DNA of 64,000 nucleotides from Microbacterium sp. BLY. GTDB lineage: Bacteria; Actinomycetota; Actinomycetes; Actinomycetales; Microbacteriaceae. The DNA lies in contig NZ_JAGKSR010000001.1 in the NCBI RefSeq assembly GCF_017939615.1, positions 1,736,001 to 1,800,000 of the forward strand, written 5' to 3'. Both the position numbers and the translations under genes were made by a program. The notes beneath the pieces were generated by a model. That model had not been told where the DNA came from and searched no databases. It saw nothing but the letters and a program-made list of their open reading frames with translations. Below, piece after piece: positions 1 to 7,697 of this stretch; the stretch's first letter is position 1; each line of letters opens with the position of its first letter.

Positions 1-63
1 CTCCAGCTCGCGGACTACTACCGGTACACCTTCGCGAACAAGCCGGCCTGGCAGGGCATCTGA
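1..63 (+). CDS. C-terminal tail of a truncated gene of unknown function
   Basis: The first 63 bases read as an open frame ending in TGA at 61-63 and encode a 20-residue tail, LQLADYYRYTFANKPAWQGI. The tail is Tyr/Phe-rich, has no motif I recognise, and everything upstream is outside the window. The next gene is on the opposite strand and stops 8 bases away, so the two are convergent with almost no spacer and no visible hairpin. That this is a real gene end is inferred only from the clean frame and tight convergence. Confidence 0.5.
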   Translation, partial: LQLADYYRYTFANKPAWQGI

Positions 64-70
64 CGCGGCG

Positions 71-478
71 TCAGCGCGCGGCCGCCGGCCATGCGAGCGG
101 CAGCAGGTGCTCGACGCTCAGCGGGGCCAGCGGGAGCGTGGCGGCGTCCGCCGGGGTGATCCAGCGGAGCTCGGCGAGCTCGGCCCGGACCTGGACGCCG
201 GTCGGGTCGATGGTCGTCGCGAACGCCTCCGCGACGACCCGGTGACCCGGCTCGTTGGCGGCCGCGGACACGAAGCGGCCCAGCGGCCGCAGGTCGGCCT
301 CCGCCAGCTCCAGCCCCAGCTCCTCCTGGAGCTCGCGGAGGAGGGTCTCGGCCGCCGACTCGCCCGGCTCGGGCTTGCCTCCCGGCTGCATGAACCGCGT
401 CGTGCCGTGCTTGCGGACGACGAGGACGCGGCCGTCGTCGTCGACGATCACGGCGGCGCTCACATGGATGTCAGGCAT
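71..478 (-). CDS. NUDIX hydrolase
   Basis: A 135-residue NUDIX-fold pyrophosphohydrolase; substrate unknown, typically a nucleoside diphosphate linked to another group. A complete Nudix box is present (GKPEPGE, seven residues, RELQEELG), which supplies the metal-binding glutamates. I chose the start at MPDIHVSAAV because it precedes the first beta strand of the fold and overlaps the stop of the upstream FAD oxidase gene by 8 bases; the longer frame back to 562 only adds a Ser/Pro-rich shadow of that gene. Overlap implies translational coupling with the oxidase and probable co-transcription. Confidence 0.88.
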   Translation of the reverse strand: MPDIHVSAAVIVDDDGRVLVVRKHGTTRFMQPGGKPEPGESAAETLLRELQEELGLELAEADLRPLGRFVSAAANEPGHRVVAEAFATTIDPTGVQVRAELAELRWITPADAATLPLAPLSVEHLLPLAWPAAAR

Positions 479-1835
479 CGGGGACGAAGACCTTTCCGGG
501 ATTGAGGATCCCGAGGGGATCGAAGACGGCGGCGATGTCCCGCTGCAGCTGCCACTGGTCATCGCCGAGCTCGTCCGCGAGCCAGCGGCGCTTCAGGACG
601 CCGATGCCGTGCTCCCCGGTGAGCGTGCCGCCCAGACGGATCGCGGCGCGGAACAGTTCGTCGGCGGCGGCCCAGACCTCCGGTGGTGTCTGCGTGCCCT
701 CGAAGATGAAGTTGGGGTGCAGGTTGCCGTCCCCGGCGTGGGCGACGGTCGGGATCGTCATGCCGAACTCGCGCTCGATCCGCGCGATCTCGTCGAACAT
801 GGCCGGCATGGCGCTCCGCGGCACCGAGACGTCCTCGATGAGGGTCGTCCCGAGGGAGGCCATCGCGGCATGCATCGAGCGGCGGACCGCCAGCAGTCGC
901 TCGCCCTCGGCGGGGTCGTGCGAGACGACGGGGACGCCCTCGTGGGCCCGCAGGATCGTCGCGATCGCCTCCGCCTCCGCACGGGCGGCGGGACCGTCGG
1001 TCTGGATCGTGAGCTGGGCGGCTCCGGGCGTCGGCTCGGGGAGGCCCAGCAGGGCGTGGACGGCGGCGAGGCTCACGGCGTCCATGAGCTCCATGATCGC
1101 CGGCTGGAGCCCGGCGGCGGTGACCGCGGCCGAGCCGGCGGCGGCGGCCCGCACGCCAGGGAAGGTCGCCGTGACCGTGCAGGTCTCGCCCGGAACGAGC
1201 CGGCGCAGCTTGAGGGTGGCGCCCACGACCACGCCGAGGGTGCCCTCCGACCCGACGACCAGTGCCGTCAGGTCGAGACCGGTGACGCCCTTCACGCTGC
1301 GGTGGCCGAGGTGCAGCAGCCGCCCGTCGGCGAGCACGAGGTCCACCCCGAGGACCGCATCCCGCACGACGCCGTACTTCGCGCACAGCAGGCCTCCGGC
1401 GCCGGTGGCGATGTTGCCGCCGACCGTGGAGATGTCGCGACTGGCGGGGTCGGGCGCCCACCACAGGCCCTGGGTCGCGAGATGCGCATTGAGGTCCGCG
1501 TTGAGGATGCCGGGCTCCACCACGGCGAGGAGGTCGTCGGGCCGCACCTCGAGGATGGCGTCCATCCGGCGGAGGGAGAGGACGATCTCGCCCTCGCCCG
1601 CGTTCGCGGCGCCCGCGAGTCCGGTGCCCGCACCGCGGACGACGACCGGGGTGCGCGTCGCCGTCGCGATCCGCATGGTCTGCTGTACGTCGTCGACGCT
1701 CTCGGCATGGACGACGGCGAGGGGACGGCCGGCGGCGGCATGCCCGGAGCGATCCGCCCTGGCCTCTTCCCTGGACTGCTCGCTGACGTCCACGCGCGCG
1801 CCGAGCGCATCGCGGAGGAGCGAGACGACGCTCAT
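471..1835 (-). CDS. FAD-binding oxidase, GlcD / D-lactate dehydrogenase type
   Basis: A 454-residue flavoprotein of the FAD_binding_4 plus FAD-oxidase C-terminal family, which oxidises 2-hydroxyacids such as glycolate, D-lactate or D-2-hydroxyglutarate. The N-terminal PCMH-type FAD domain shows VVVRGAGTGLAGAA near residue 66 and the dinucleotide-contact segment STVGGNIATGAGG near residue 136. The C-terminal domain has the metal/substrate-binding motif AHAGDGNLHPNF and the family hallmark GEHGIGVLKR near residue 410. Length is normal for GlcD-like subunits. No GlcE/GlcF partners are next to it, so it probably works as a single-subunit dehydrogenase. Exact substrate cannot be set from sequence. 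Confidence 0.88.
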   Translation of the reverse strand: MSVVSLLRDALGARVDVSEQSREEARADRSGHAAAGRPLAVVHAESVDDVQQTMRIATATRTPVVVRGAGTGLAGAANAGEGEIVLSLRRMDAILEVRPDDLLAVVEPGILNADLNAHLATQGLWWAPDPASRDISTVGGNIATGAGGLLCAKYGVVRDAVLGVDLVLADGRLLHLGHRSVKGVTGLDLTALVVGSEGTLGVVVGATLKLRRLVPGETCTVTATFPGVRAAAAGSAAVTAAGLQPAIMELMDAVSLAAVHALLGLPEPTPGAAQLTIQTDGPAARAEAEAIATILRAHEGVPVVSHDPAEGERLLAVRRSMHAAMASLGTTLIEDVSVPRSAMPAMFDEIARIEREFGMTIPTVAHAGDGNLHPNFIFEGTQTPPEVWAAADELFRAAIRLGGTLTGEHGIGVLKRRWLADELGDDQWQLQRDIAAVFDPLGILNPGKVFVPDA

Positions 1836-1845
1836 GGCCGTGCGC

Positions 1846-2217
1846 TCACGCCAGGGCGCGGCGCCCGCTGAGGACGCCGGCGACGACGGCGACGAGCGCG
1901 AACGCGGTGCCGATCAGGGCCTGCCCCATCGACCACCAGGCGATCGTCACGCCCACGTAGATGAACAGCTCGACGATGGCGCGGAGGAACGGGTGCACGC
2001 GCAGCACGGGACGCGGCGACAGGAAGAGCGCCCACAGCAGCAGGGCCACCACGGGGGCGCCGATGCCGATCACGATGCTCCACGGGAGGTCCCAGCTGGC
2101 GAAGCCCCACAGGGCCAGCGAGCCGATCGCCGCGATGAGGACGACGACGCGCACGATGTCGAGCGCCGAGAGAGCCGGACGTTCGACGCCGGCGACGGGA
2201 GCGGGATCCGGGGTCAT
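1846..2217 (-). CDS. YrdB-family (DUF2568) membrane protein
   Basis: A 123-residue integral membrane protein with four hydrophobic segments (about residues 22-40, 47-66, 82-98 and 101-117) and almost no soluble part. Layout and the aromatic motif TIAWWSMGQALIGTAFALV fit the YrdB/DUF2568 family, whose function is unknown. It lies between the FAD oxidase gene (10 bases downstream) and the sigma/anti-sigma gene (9 bases upstream), so all four minus-strand genes could share a transcript, although no functional link is evident. Confidence 0.8.
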   Translation of the reverse strand: MTPDPAPVAGVERPALSALDIVRVVVLIAAIGSLALWGFASWDLPWSIVIGIGAPVVALLLWALFLSPRPVLRVHPFLRAIVELFIYVGVTIAWWSMGQALIGTAFALVAVVAGVLSGRRALA

Positions 2218-2226
2218 GCGTCCAGT

Positions 2227-4257
2227 CTATTCCGCGGGCGGTGCGTCCTCGGTCGGGGTCGCGGCGTCGGTCGGTGCCGTCTCCGGGGCGACGACCGTCT
2301 CCTGCGGGGCGGTCGGCGCGGGCTCGACCGGCGCGGTCTCGACGGGCGCGGTCTCGACGGGCGCGGTCTCGACGGGCGCGGTCTCCGCCGGGGCCGTCTC
2401 GGCCGGCTGGGACTCCGTCGGCATGGTCTCGACCGGGGCCTGGGTGGCGGCCTCCTCGGTCGGCGCGGCCGCCGGAGCCTCGGTGGGCGTGCTCTGGTCT
2501 TCCGCGAGCACGATCGGATCGACGGGGTCGCCGGCAGCGGCGCGCGCATCCCCCGCCGACCCCTGGGGCTCGAGCGAGTAGAGCGTCGTGACGACCGACG
2601 GCCCGGCCTCGCCCGAGGGAAGCAGGTAGCGGAAGGTGACCGGAACGAGGTTGGCGAAGAGGAACTGCAGGTGGGAGGGGCGGAGCTCGATGGTCCCGGT
2701 GCCGTCCTCGCCGAGGACGACGCGTCCGCCGTTGGTCTCGCTGCCGTCGAGCAGTGCCTGCACGATGGTGCCCGGGGCACCCGCGACCGGGACGACGTAA
2801 TGCCAGTTGAGGTCGTCGTCGAGCCAGAAGTCCGCGGTGCTCCACGTCGGCGGCTCCGTGGGCAGAGCGGGCTCCACGGGGTCGACCGGATCGACGGGGT
2901 CGACCGGGTCCACGGGGTCGACCGGGTCCACGGGGTCGACCGGCGCCACCGGCGGGGCGACCTCGGGGAGGCCGGCCGGGATCTCCGGAGCGGCGGGTGC
3001 CACATCCGGCGCCGTCTCCTCGGCGGCGGGCGGAGCGGTCTCCTCCTCGACCGGGGGAGCCGGGCTCTCGTCGGCATCCGGGGTCTCGATCACCACGGGC
3101 TGCTCGAGGTCGAGCGAGGAGTCCGGCGCGATGTCGGTCGTGATCGACGACGGGTCGGAATCGGAGGCGCTGGGCAGCGAGGTCGCCGGGCTGGCCCCGG
3201 CGAGTCCCGGGACGATGGCGGCAGCGGCCACCACTCCGGCGACGACGAGGGCCGCCGATCCGGCGCCGACGACGGCGCCCATGCCCGTGAAGACCCCGCC
3301 CGTGCCGGCACCGCTCCCGGTGCCGCCGGCGGAACCCGCCCCCGAACCGGCCGCACCGGAGCCGGCCGCGGCCTGCCCGGCGCCGCCGTCGCCGACGAAC
3401 ACGGCGCCCGGGACGGGAGACGGCATCGCGGCCATCGCCACGAGCGGTGCGCCGCCACCCTGCAGGGCGGCGAGGTAGCCGGAGGCGCCGGTGACGCCCA
3501 GGACGAGCGGGAGCAGCACGAGGGCGAGGCGCTTCGACACGTCCTTCGCCTCGGCCGCCACGATCATGCAGCGCGCGCACTCGTCGAGGTGCAGCTCGAG
3601 GCGCTTGTGGTCGCGCGTCGCGAGGTTGCCGCGCGAGTAGGCGCCGAGGTGCTCGATCGTCCACTGGCACTCGGAGCCGGGGTTCGCGCTGCGCAGGTGC
3701 GCCTGGATCCAGGCCTCACGGAGACCTTCGCGGGCGCGGAACGCGAGCTGGGAGACCGCGCCGGCCTTCATGCCGAGGAGCGGACCGACCTCCTGCGGCT
3801 TCATCTGCTCGATCTCGGTGTACCAGAGCACCTCCTGCCACCGCGACGGCAGGCTGCGGAAGGCCTGGGCCGTGAGGCTGCGGTCGAGCGCCTCGTTCGA
3901 GGCGTGCTCGGTGCTGTCCGGGTCGGCGACGGTGTCGAGCTCGTCGATCGCGGTCTCGCGGCGGGCGCGCCCCCAGGCGGCGGCCGTGTTGCGGATGCTC
4001 GTGAAGAGGTAGGCGCGGAAGGACCCGTTGGGGCCACCGCCCTTGAGGATGGCCTGGTAGATGCGGGTGTACGACTCCTGCACCAGGTCGTCCGGGTCGA
4101 TCGAGGAGGTCACCGAGCGGGCCACCGTCAACCCCGAGGGGTAGTGGCGTCTCCAGAGTTCGCCGAACGCCCCGCGGTCGCCGGAGCGGACGCGGAGGAT
4201 CAGGTCGGCATCGCCGATGGTCTCGTCGGGGGTGGTGTTCTCTCGGTGCACAGTCAT
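2227..4257 (-). CDS. ECF sigma factor fused to zinc-finger anti-sigma and membrane/extracellular domains
   Basis: A 676-residue fusion. Residues 15-95 hold sigma region 2 (FGELWRRHYP, DDLVQESYTRIY) and 130-185 hold region 4. Residues 197-230 are an anti-sigma zinc finger (HLDECARC, HxxxCxxC). A membrane helix follows at about 243-265, then a Gly/Ala-rich linker, a second hydrophobic helix at about 328-352, and a long acidic, Pro-rich region with VDP repeats, a small folded segment (TADFWLDDDLNWHYVV) and ETAPV repeats. The likely reading is a membrane-tethered sigma factor kept inactive by its own anti-sigma domain and released by an envelope signal. I start at MTVHRE (AGGA about 8 bases upstream); an ATG at 4338 is possible but adds non-conserved residues. 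It resembles fused ECF groups known in Actinobacteria. Its target promoters are unknown. Confidence 0.87.
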   Translation of the reverse strand: MTVHRENTTPDETIGDADLILRVRSGDRGAFGELWRRHYPSGLTVARSVTSSIDPDDLVQESYTRIYQAILKGGGPNGSFRAYLFTSIRNTAAAWGRARRETAIDELDTVADPDSTEHASNEALDRSLTAQAFRSLPSRWQEVLWYTEIEQMKPQEVGPLLGMKAGAVSQLAFRAREGLREAWIQAHLRSANPGSECQWTIEHLGAYSRGNLATRDHKRLELHLDECARCMIVAAEAKDVSKRLALVLLPLVLGVTGASGYLAALQGGGAPLVAMAAMPSPVPGAVFVGDGGAGQAAAGSGAAGSGAGSAGGTGSGAGTGGVFTGMGAVVGAGSAALVVAGVVAAAAIVPGLAGASPATSLPSASDSDPSSITTDIAPDSSLDLEQPVVIETPDADESPAPPVEEETAPPAAEETAPDVAPAAPEIPAGLPEVAPPVAPVDPVDPVDPVDPVDPVDPVDPVEPALPTEPPTWSTADFWLDDDLNWHYVVPVAGAPGTIVQALLDGSETNGGRVVLGEDGTGTIELRPSHLQFLFANLVPVTFRYLLPSGEAGPSVVTTLYSLEPQGSAGDARAAAGDPVDPIVLAEDQSTPTEAPAAAPTEEAATQAPVETMPTESQPAETAPAETAPVETAPVETAPVETAPVEPAPTAPQETVVAPETAPTDAATPTEDAPPAE
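2326..2385. repeat. In-gene 15-bp tandem repeat, ETAPV peptides
   Basis: Four consecutive 15-bp units of the form GACGGGCGCGGTCTC (the first with one change) lie inside the sigma/anti-sigma gene and encode ETAPV pentapeptides near its C terminus. The next two 15-bp blocks are diverged copies. Because the unit is a multiple of three, copy number can change without a frameshift, so the extracellular stalk may vary in length between strains. Confidence 0.9.
2872..2944. repeat. In-gene tandem repeat, VDP tripeptides
   Basis: Alternating GGGGTCGACC and GGGTCCAC blocks with a roughly 18-bp higher-order period encode (VDP)n in the proposed extracellular linker of the sigma/anti-sigma fusion. The period is divisible by three, so expansion or contraction keeps the frame. 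It probably forms a rigid, extended Pro/Asp spacer. Confidence 0.85.
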
Positions 4258-4445
4258 CCATCTGGTCCTGGGGGCGACGGATTCGTCTCCCAGGAGGAGA
4301 GACGCAGGAATGCGTCTTTCATTACGCGGTAGGACCATTGTCCCTCGAAATCGACGAGGGGGCCAGCCCCCGACCGGACTCGGAGCAGATCTTCGGGATG
4401 CGCATCCGGCCCGGCCTGGGGCCTCGGAAGGGACCGGCGGAAAGA

Positions 4446-4467
4446 TTCTCGAAGAATTTTCCGAGAA
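4446..4467. promoter_or_regulatory. Inverted repeat TTCTCG-N10-CGAGAA, candidate operator
   Basis: TTCTCG at 4446-4451 and CGAGAA at 4462-4467 form a perfect 6-bp inverted repeat with a 10-bp AT-rich spacer. It sits about 190 bp upstream of the chosen start of the sigma/anti-sigma gene, in the least GC-rich stretch nearby. A regulator site or part of that promoter is an inference; I cannot assign -35/-10 elements. Confidence 0.4.
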
Positions 4468-4612
4468 CCGCGTAATGAACCGGGGGTGCCCTCGTCTCTT
4501 CCCGTAGAGACAGCCGAAATGGACTCCACCGGGGGGCGGAGTTCCGGCGCTGGTGCGGGGGGCTGCACCAGTGGGCGGGTCGGGATCCTCGGGGGAGGAG
4601 CTCCCGGCCCCG

Positions 4613-4626
4613 CCCGCTCGAGCGGG
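4613..4626. promoter_or_regulatory. Perfect 14-bp palindrome CCCGCTCGAGCGGG
   Basis: A perfect palindrome centred on CTCGAG, 150 bp past the nagA stop codon. It could be a weak transcript-end hairpin for the nag operon or a protein-binding site. There is no U-tract, and GC-rich palindromes of this length can arise by chance at this base composition. Confidence 0.3.
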
Positions 4627-4776
4627 AGGGAACGGGGCCGCCGATCTGGGGAGAACGGCGGCCCTCCACCCCGCACTGCGAGATGTGCGTCGCCGATCTG
4701 GGGAGTCCGGTGTGCGCGTCTCGTCCGATCGACCGGAGACCGCAACGCTGCGCGTCGCGCGAAGCGCTGCACACTC

Positions 4777-5949
4777 CTAGGCGGGCAGCGCCGGACCCGT
4801 CCACACTCGCGCGACGCGCAGCTCTGCGTCCAGGAGCACCGCATCGCCGACCATGCCCGATCGCAGGGCGCCCAGGTGCGCGTCCCGTCCGATCGCGTGC
4901 GCCGGGGTCTCGGTGAGGGCGCGGACCGCGTCCGGAAGGGGGACGCCCGCCGCGACAGCACGCCGCAGCGCGACGTCCTGGGTGAGCGTGGAGCCCGCGA
5001 TCGACCCCGTGTCATCCGCCCGCGCCACACCGTCCTGGACCGTGACCTTCACCGCGCCGAGGTCGTAGTGGCCGTCCGCGCTGCCGGCGGCGGCCATCGC
5101 GTCGGTGATGAGCGCCACGCGCCCCGGGGCAGCGTCGAACACGAGCTTCACGATGCGCGGGTCGAGGTGCACGTCGTCGGCGATGGCCTCCAGGATCACC
5201 CGGTGGTCAGCGGCCGCGGCGAGGACGGGACCGGGAGCGCGGTGATGGATGCCCGGCATCGCGTTGAAGGCGTGGGTGAGCAGGGTCGCCCCCGCCTCGA
5301 ACGCCGCGACGGCCATGGCGGCGTCGGCGTCGGTGTGCCCGACCGCCGCCGCCGCGCCCGCGGCGACGATCTGCCGGACGGCGTCCAGCCCGCCGGGGAG
5401 CTCCGGGGCGATGGTGACCTGGCGCACGGTGCCCTCACCGGCCTCCAGCAGTCGCGCGACATCGGCCGCGACCGGGTGCCGCAGGAGCGAGGGCTCGTGC
5501 GCGCCGTGGTGGCCGGGGTCGAGGAACGGGCCCTCCAGGTGCGAGCCGAGCACGTCGGCATCGGTCCGGGTCAGCGCGGCGATCGTGGCGACGCTGCGCG
5601 CGAGGTCGTCGATCGTGCCCGTGACGAGGGAGATGACCGCCCTGGTCGTGCCGTGCGCGCGGTGCAGATCCCGTCCCGTCCGGATGGCGTCCACACCGTC
5701 GTCGTAGGCGGCACCCGCTCCGCCGTGGCCGTGGATGTCCACGAACCCCGGGGTGAGCAGCGCGCCGTCGCCGGCCGCGTCCCGGGCGTCCACGACCTCG
5801 GACGCCGACTCCCAGCCCGCGCCGGTGCCGCGCGCGACGATCAGGCCGTCCTCGATGCGCACCCAGCCGTCCTCGACGATCCCGCCCCGATCGACGACGC
5901 GGGCGGAGTGGATGACGAGCGAACCGGTCGCGGAGGAGAGGGTCTTCAA
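4777..5949 (-). CDS. nagA: N-acetylglucosamine-6-phosphate deacetylase
   Basis: A 390-residue amidohydrolase-superfamily enzyme that removes acetate from GlcNAc-6-phosphate, giving glucosamine-6-phosphate for glycolysis or cell-wall synthesis. Visible motifs are the metal-binding GFVDIHGHGGAG near residue 67, the NagA-specific GSHLEGPFLDPGHHGAHE near 133, a later GHTDAD, HAFNAMPGIHHR, and the catalytic-Asp region ALITDAMAAAG. The start is TTG and shares its bases with the TGA of the upstream GH20 gene (TTGA overlap), so the two are translationally coupled. The pair makes a small amino-sugar salvage operon; no nagB is in view. Confidence 0.93.
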   Translation of the reverse strand: MKTLSSATGSLVIHSARVVDRGGIVEDGWVRIEDGLIVARGTGAGWESASEVVDARDAAGDGALLTPGFVDIHGHGGAGAAYDDGVDAIRTGRDLHRAHGTTRAVISLVTGTIDDLARSVATIAALTRTDADVLGSHLEGPFLDPGHHGAHEPSLLRHPVAADVARLLEAGEGTVRQVTIAPELPGGLDAVRQIVAAGAAAAVGHTDADAAMAVAAFEAGATLLTHAFNAMPGIHHRAPGPVLAAAADHRVILEAIADDVHLDPRIVKLVFDAAPGRVALITDAMAAAGSADGHYDLGAVKVTVQDGVARADDTGSIAGSTLTQDVALRRAVAAGVPLPDAVRALTETPAHAIGRDAHLGALRSGMVGDAVLLDAELRVARVWTGPALPA

Positions 5950-7457
5950 CGGGCGCTCCAGGGGATCTCGGGGGCGGGGTGGAAATCGACCCCCTCAGCC
6001 TTCCACAGCGGCGCCAGCGCGCCGAGCCGGGGGCGGAAGGACTCCCACGTGCGTCCGGCGCCGTGGCGCGGAGACCAGGCGACCTCCGCCTGTGCCGCCG
6101 CGCGGGGGAACACGAGCCGCTCCACCTCGTCGAGCGTGCGGGTGGTCTCGGACCACAACGGGGCCTCGATGCCGAGGATCGCCTCGTCCGGCACGTCGAG
6201 GACGGCGGTCGGCTCCCACTCGTACGCGCGACGGACATCGATGATCGCCGCCCAAGTGAGGCCCAGCGGGTAGTCCGCGGTGTACTTCATGTCGAGATAC
6301 GTCGCATCCGCCGCAGACATGATGAGGGCGCCGCCGCGCTCGACGAAGTGCGCGGCCTCCTCCGCATGGGTCCCGGTCGGGGTCGTCATGCCCCAGTACT
6401 GACCGACGGTGCCGGTGGCGATGTCCGCCGCCGCACCCATCTCGTGCCAGGCCACCGGGATCTTGCCCTCCTCGACGACGATCGCGGTCGCGCGCTCCGC
6501 GAAGAGGTCGAAGTCGGCCTGGGTCGTGCCCAGGGACTCGTCCCCGCCGATGTGGATGTACGGCCCCGGGGTCATCTCCGCGAGCTCGCGCACGACATCG
6601 CGGACGAAGCGATAGGTCTCCTCCTCGTGGATGCGGACGCTGGAGTGCCCGACTCCCCAGCCCAGGTAGGGCTCGCCGGCCACGGGCAGCGGCTGACCGA
6701 GTTCCTCCGACTGCGCGACCAGCGCATCGTTCAGCACCGGTGCCTCGACCAGCTCCGGGTAGGCGACGCCGATCGCGTGCGTGTGGCCGGGGAGGTCGAC
6801 CTCCGGGATCACGATCATGTGGCGCGAGGCTGCGTAGGCCACGATCTCGCGGTAGTCGTCCTTGGTGTAGAAGCCGCCGGGCGCACCGTCCGCCGCGGTC
6901 GTCGCCGCCCGCTCGGTGAGCAGGGGCCAGGAATCGATGTGCACGCGCCAGCCCTGATCGTCGGTGAGGTGCAGGTGCAGATGATTGAACTTCAGGGCGC
7001 TGGTGCTGTCGATGAAGGACTTCACGTCGTCGACGCCGAAGAAGTGGCGCGCCACATCGAGCATCACGCCGCGGCGGGGGAAGCGCGGGGAGTCCGCGAT
7101 GTCGGCCCGGAGCAGTCCCCAGCCCGCGTCGTCCTCGCGCAGCAGCTGCCGCAGGGTCTGGACGCCGTAGAACAGCCCCGCCTCGTCCGCGCCGACGAGG
7201 ACGGCGCGGTCGCCGATCTCCAGCGTGTAGCCTTCCGGGGCCGAGGAGGCCGGGTCGAGGATCAGCTCGATCTCGGCGGGACCGGACGCGACGGCGGAGA
7301 GCCGGAGCCCGGTGCGGCGCTCGACCGCGTCGATCAGCTGCTCGGCGGCCGGGGAGGACCCGAGCACGCGCGTCGTCGCATCGACCGGCATCCGCCCTCC
7401 CCGAGCGACGGCGGACACGGGCGCTGGCACGAGCGGGAGATCGAGAGGTAGGACCAT
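5946..7457 (-). CDS. Beta-N-acetylhexosaminidase, glycoside hydrolase family 20
   Basis: A 503-residue GH20 enzyme that removes terminal GlcNAc/GalNAc from chito-oligosaccharides or glycans. The N-terminal Glyco_hydro_20b-like domain (about 1-120) precedes the TIM barrel starting at FPRRGVMLDVARHFF. The substrate-binding segment KFNHLHLHLTDDQGWR and the catalytic Asp-Glu pair in YIHIGGDES are intact. No signal peptide or membrane anchor is visible, so it is probably cytoplasmic and acts on imported oligosaccharides, feeding NagA downstream. The start at MVLPLDLP is chosen because a longer frame runs back over glyA on the other strand. Confidence 0.93.
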   Translation of the reverse strand: MVLPLDLPLVPAPVSAVARGGRMPVDATTRVLGSSPAAEQLIDAVERRTGLRLSAVASGPAEIELILDPASSAPEGYTLEIGDRAVLVGADEAGLFYGVQTLRQLLREDDAGWGLLRADIADSPRFPRRGVMLDVARHFFGVDDVKSFIDSTSALKFNHLHLHLTDDQGWRVHIDSWPLLTERAATTAADGAPGGFYTKDDYREIVAYAASRHMIVIPEVDLPGHTHAIGVAYPELVEAPVLNDALVAQSEELGQPLPVAGEPYLGWGVGHSSVRIHEEETYRFVRDVVRELAEMTPGPYIHIGGDESLGTTQADFDLFAERATAIVVEEGKIPVAWHEMGAAADIATGTVGQYWGMTTPTGTHAEEAAHFVERGGALIMSAADATYLDMKYTADYPLGLTWAAIIDVRRAYEWEPTAVLDVPDEAILGIEAPLWSETTRTLDEVERLVFPRAAAQAEVAWSPRHGAGRTWESFRPRLGALAPLWKAEGVDFHPAPEIPWSAR

Positions 7458-7523
7458 GAACAAAAACCTATCGGCCGCAGCGCGGCAAGGGAACAGCGGG
7501 ATCGAAACGATTCTGCGGACGGG

Positions 7524-7544
7524 GGCCCCGGCTTCGACGGGGCC
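7524..7544. promoter_or_regulatory. Inverted repeat GGCCCCG-N7-CGGGGCC in the GH20/glyA divergent region
   Basis: Two perfect 7-bp arms separated by seven bases (7524-7530 and 7538-7544) lie between the GH20 start and the glyA leader. Spaced arms of this kind suit an operator for a dimeric regulator; the spot is just upstream of a possible -10 element (TATGCT, 7569-7574) for the glyA transcript. It may also be a chance GC-rich hairpin. The -35 element is not clear. Confidence 0.4.
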
Positions 7545-7578
7545 GCGTGCACGATGCCGCGTATCGGCTATGCTCATA

Positions 7579-7657
7579 ACCGTCGCGACTGGCGTCTGGG
7601 TGGACAACCACCGGGGAGCGACTGACCACGGAATTCGACCGCGCGCCTGGGCCGATA
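7579..7657 (+). ncRNA. ZTP riboswitch (pfl motif) in the glyA-folD leader
   Basis: The leader contains the conserved pfl/ZTP aptamer: P1 strand GTCGCGACTGGCG, a GGGTGG...ACCACC hairpin followed by GGGGAGCGAC that closes P1, a variable linker, and the conserved 3' segment GCGCCTGGGCC that forms the pseudoknot and ligand site. These RNAs sense ZMP/ZTP, which build up when 10-formyl-tetrahydrofolate is short, and turn on one-carbon genes. The downstream genes, glyA and folD, are classic members of that regulon. Between the aptamer and the AAGGAG site at 7686-7691 there are only about 30 bases and no obvious U-tract, so control of translation initiation seems more likely than termination. Confidence 0.92.
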
Positions 7658-7697
7658 GGAACACCCTGTTCGAATCCGTCGTCACAAGGAGCACGTC

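Larger units (their letters stand above)
4258..4776. other. Intergenic region between nagA and the sigma/anti-sigma gene
   Basis: About 520 bases with no convincing gene. All frames through it are GC-rich shadows lacking ribosome sites or recognisable domains. It contains an AT-rich inverted repeat at 4446-4467, a 14-bp perfect palindrome at 4613-4626 and a 15-bp direct repeat at 4639-4653 and 4691-4705. Both flanking genes are on the minus strand, so this is the upstream regulatory region of the sigma/anti-sigma gene and the 3' flank of nagA. Confidence 0.7.

Noticed and set aside
502..4332. A 1276-codon plus-strand open frame
   Set aside because: It is the antisense shadow of the FAD oxidase, YrdB and sigma/anti-sigma genes; its Arg/Gly-rich translation has no domain and no ribosome site. 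Such frames are common at this GC content.
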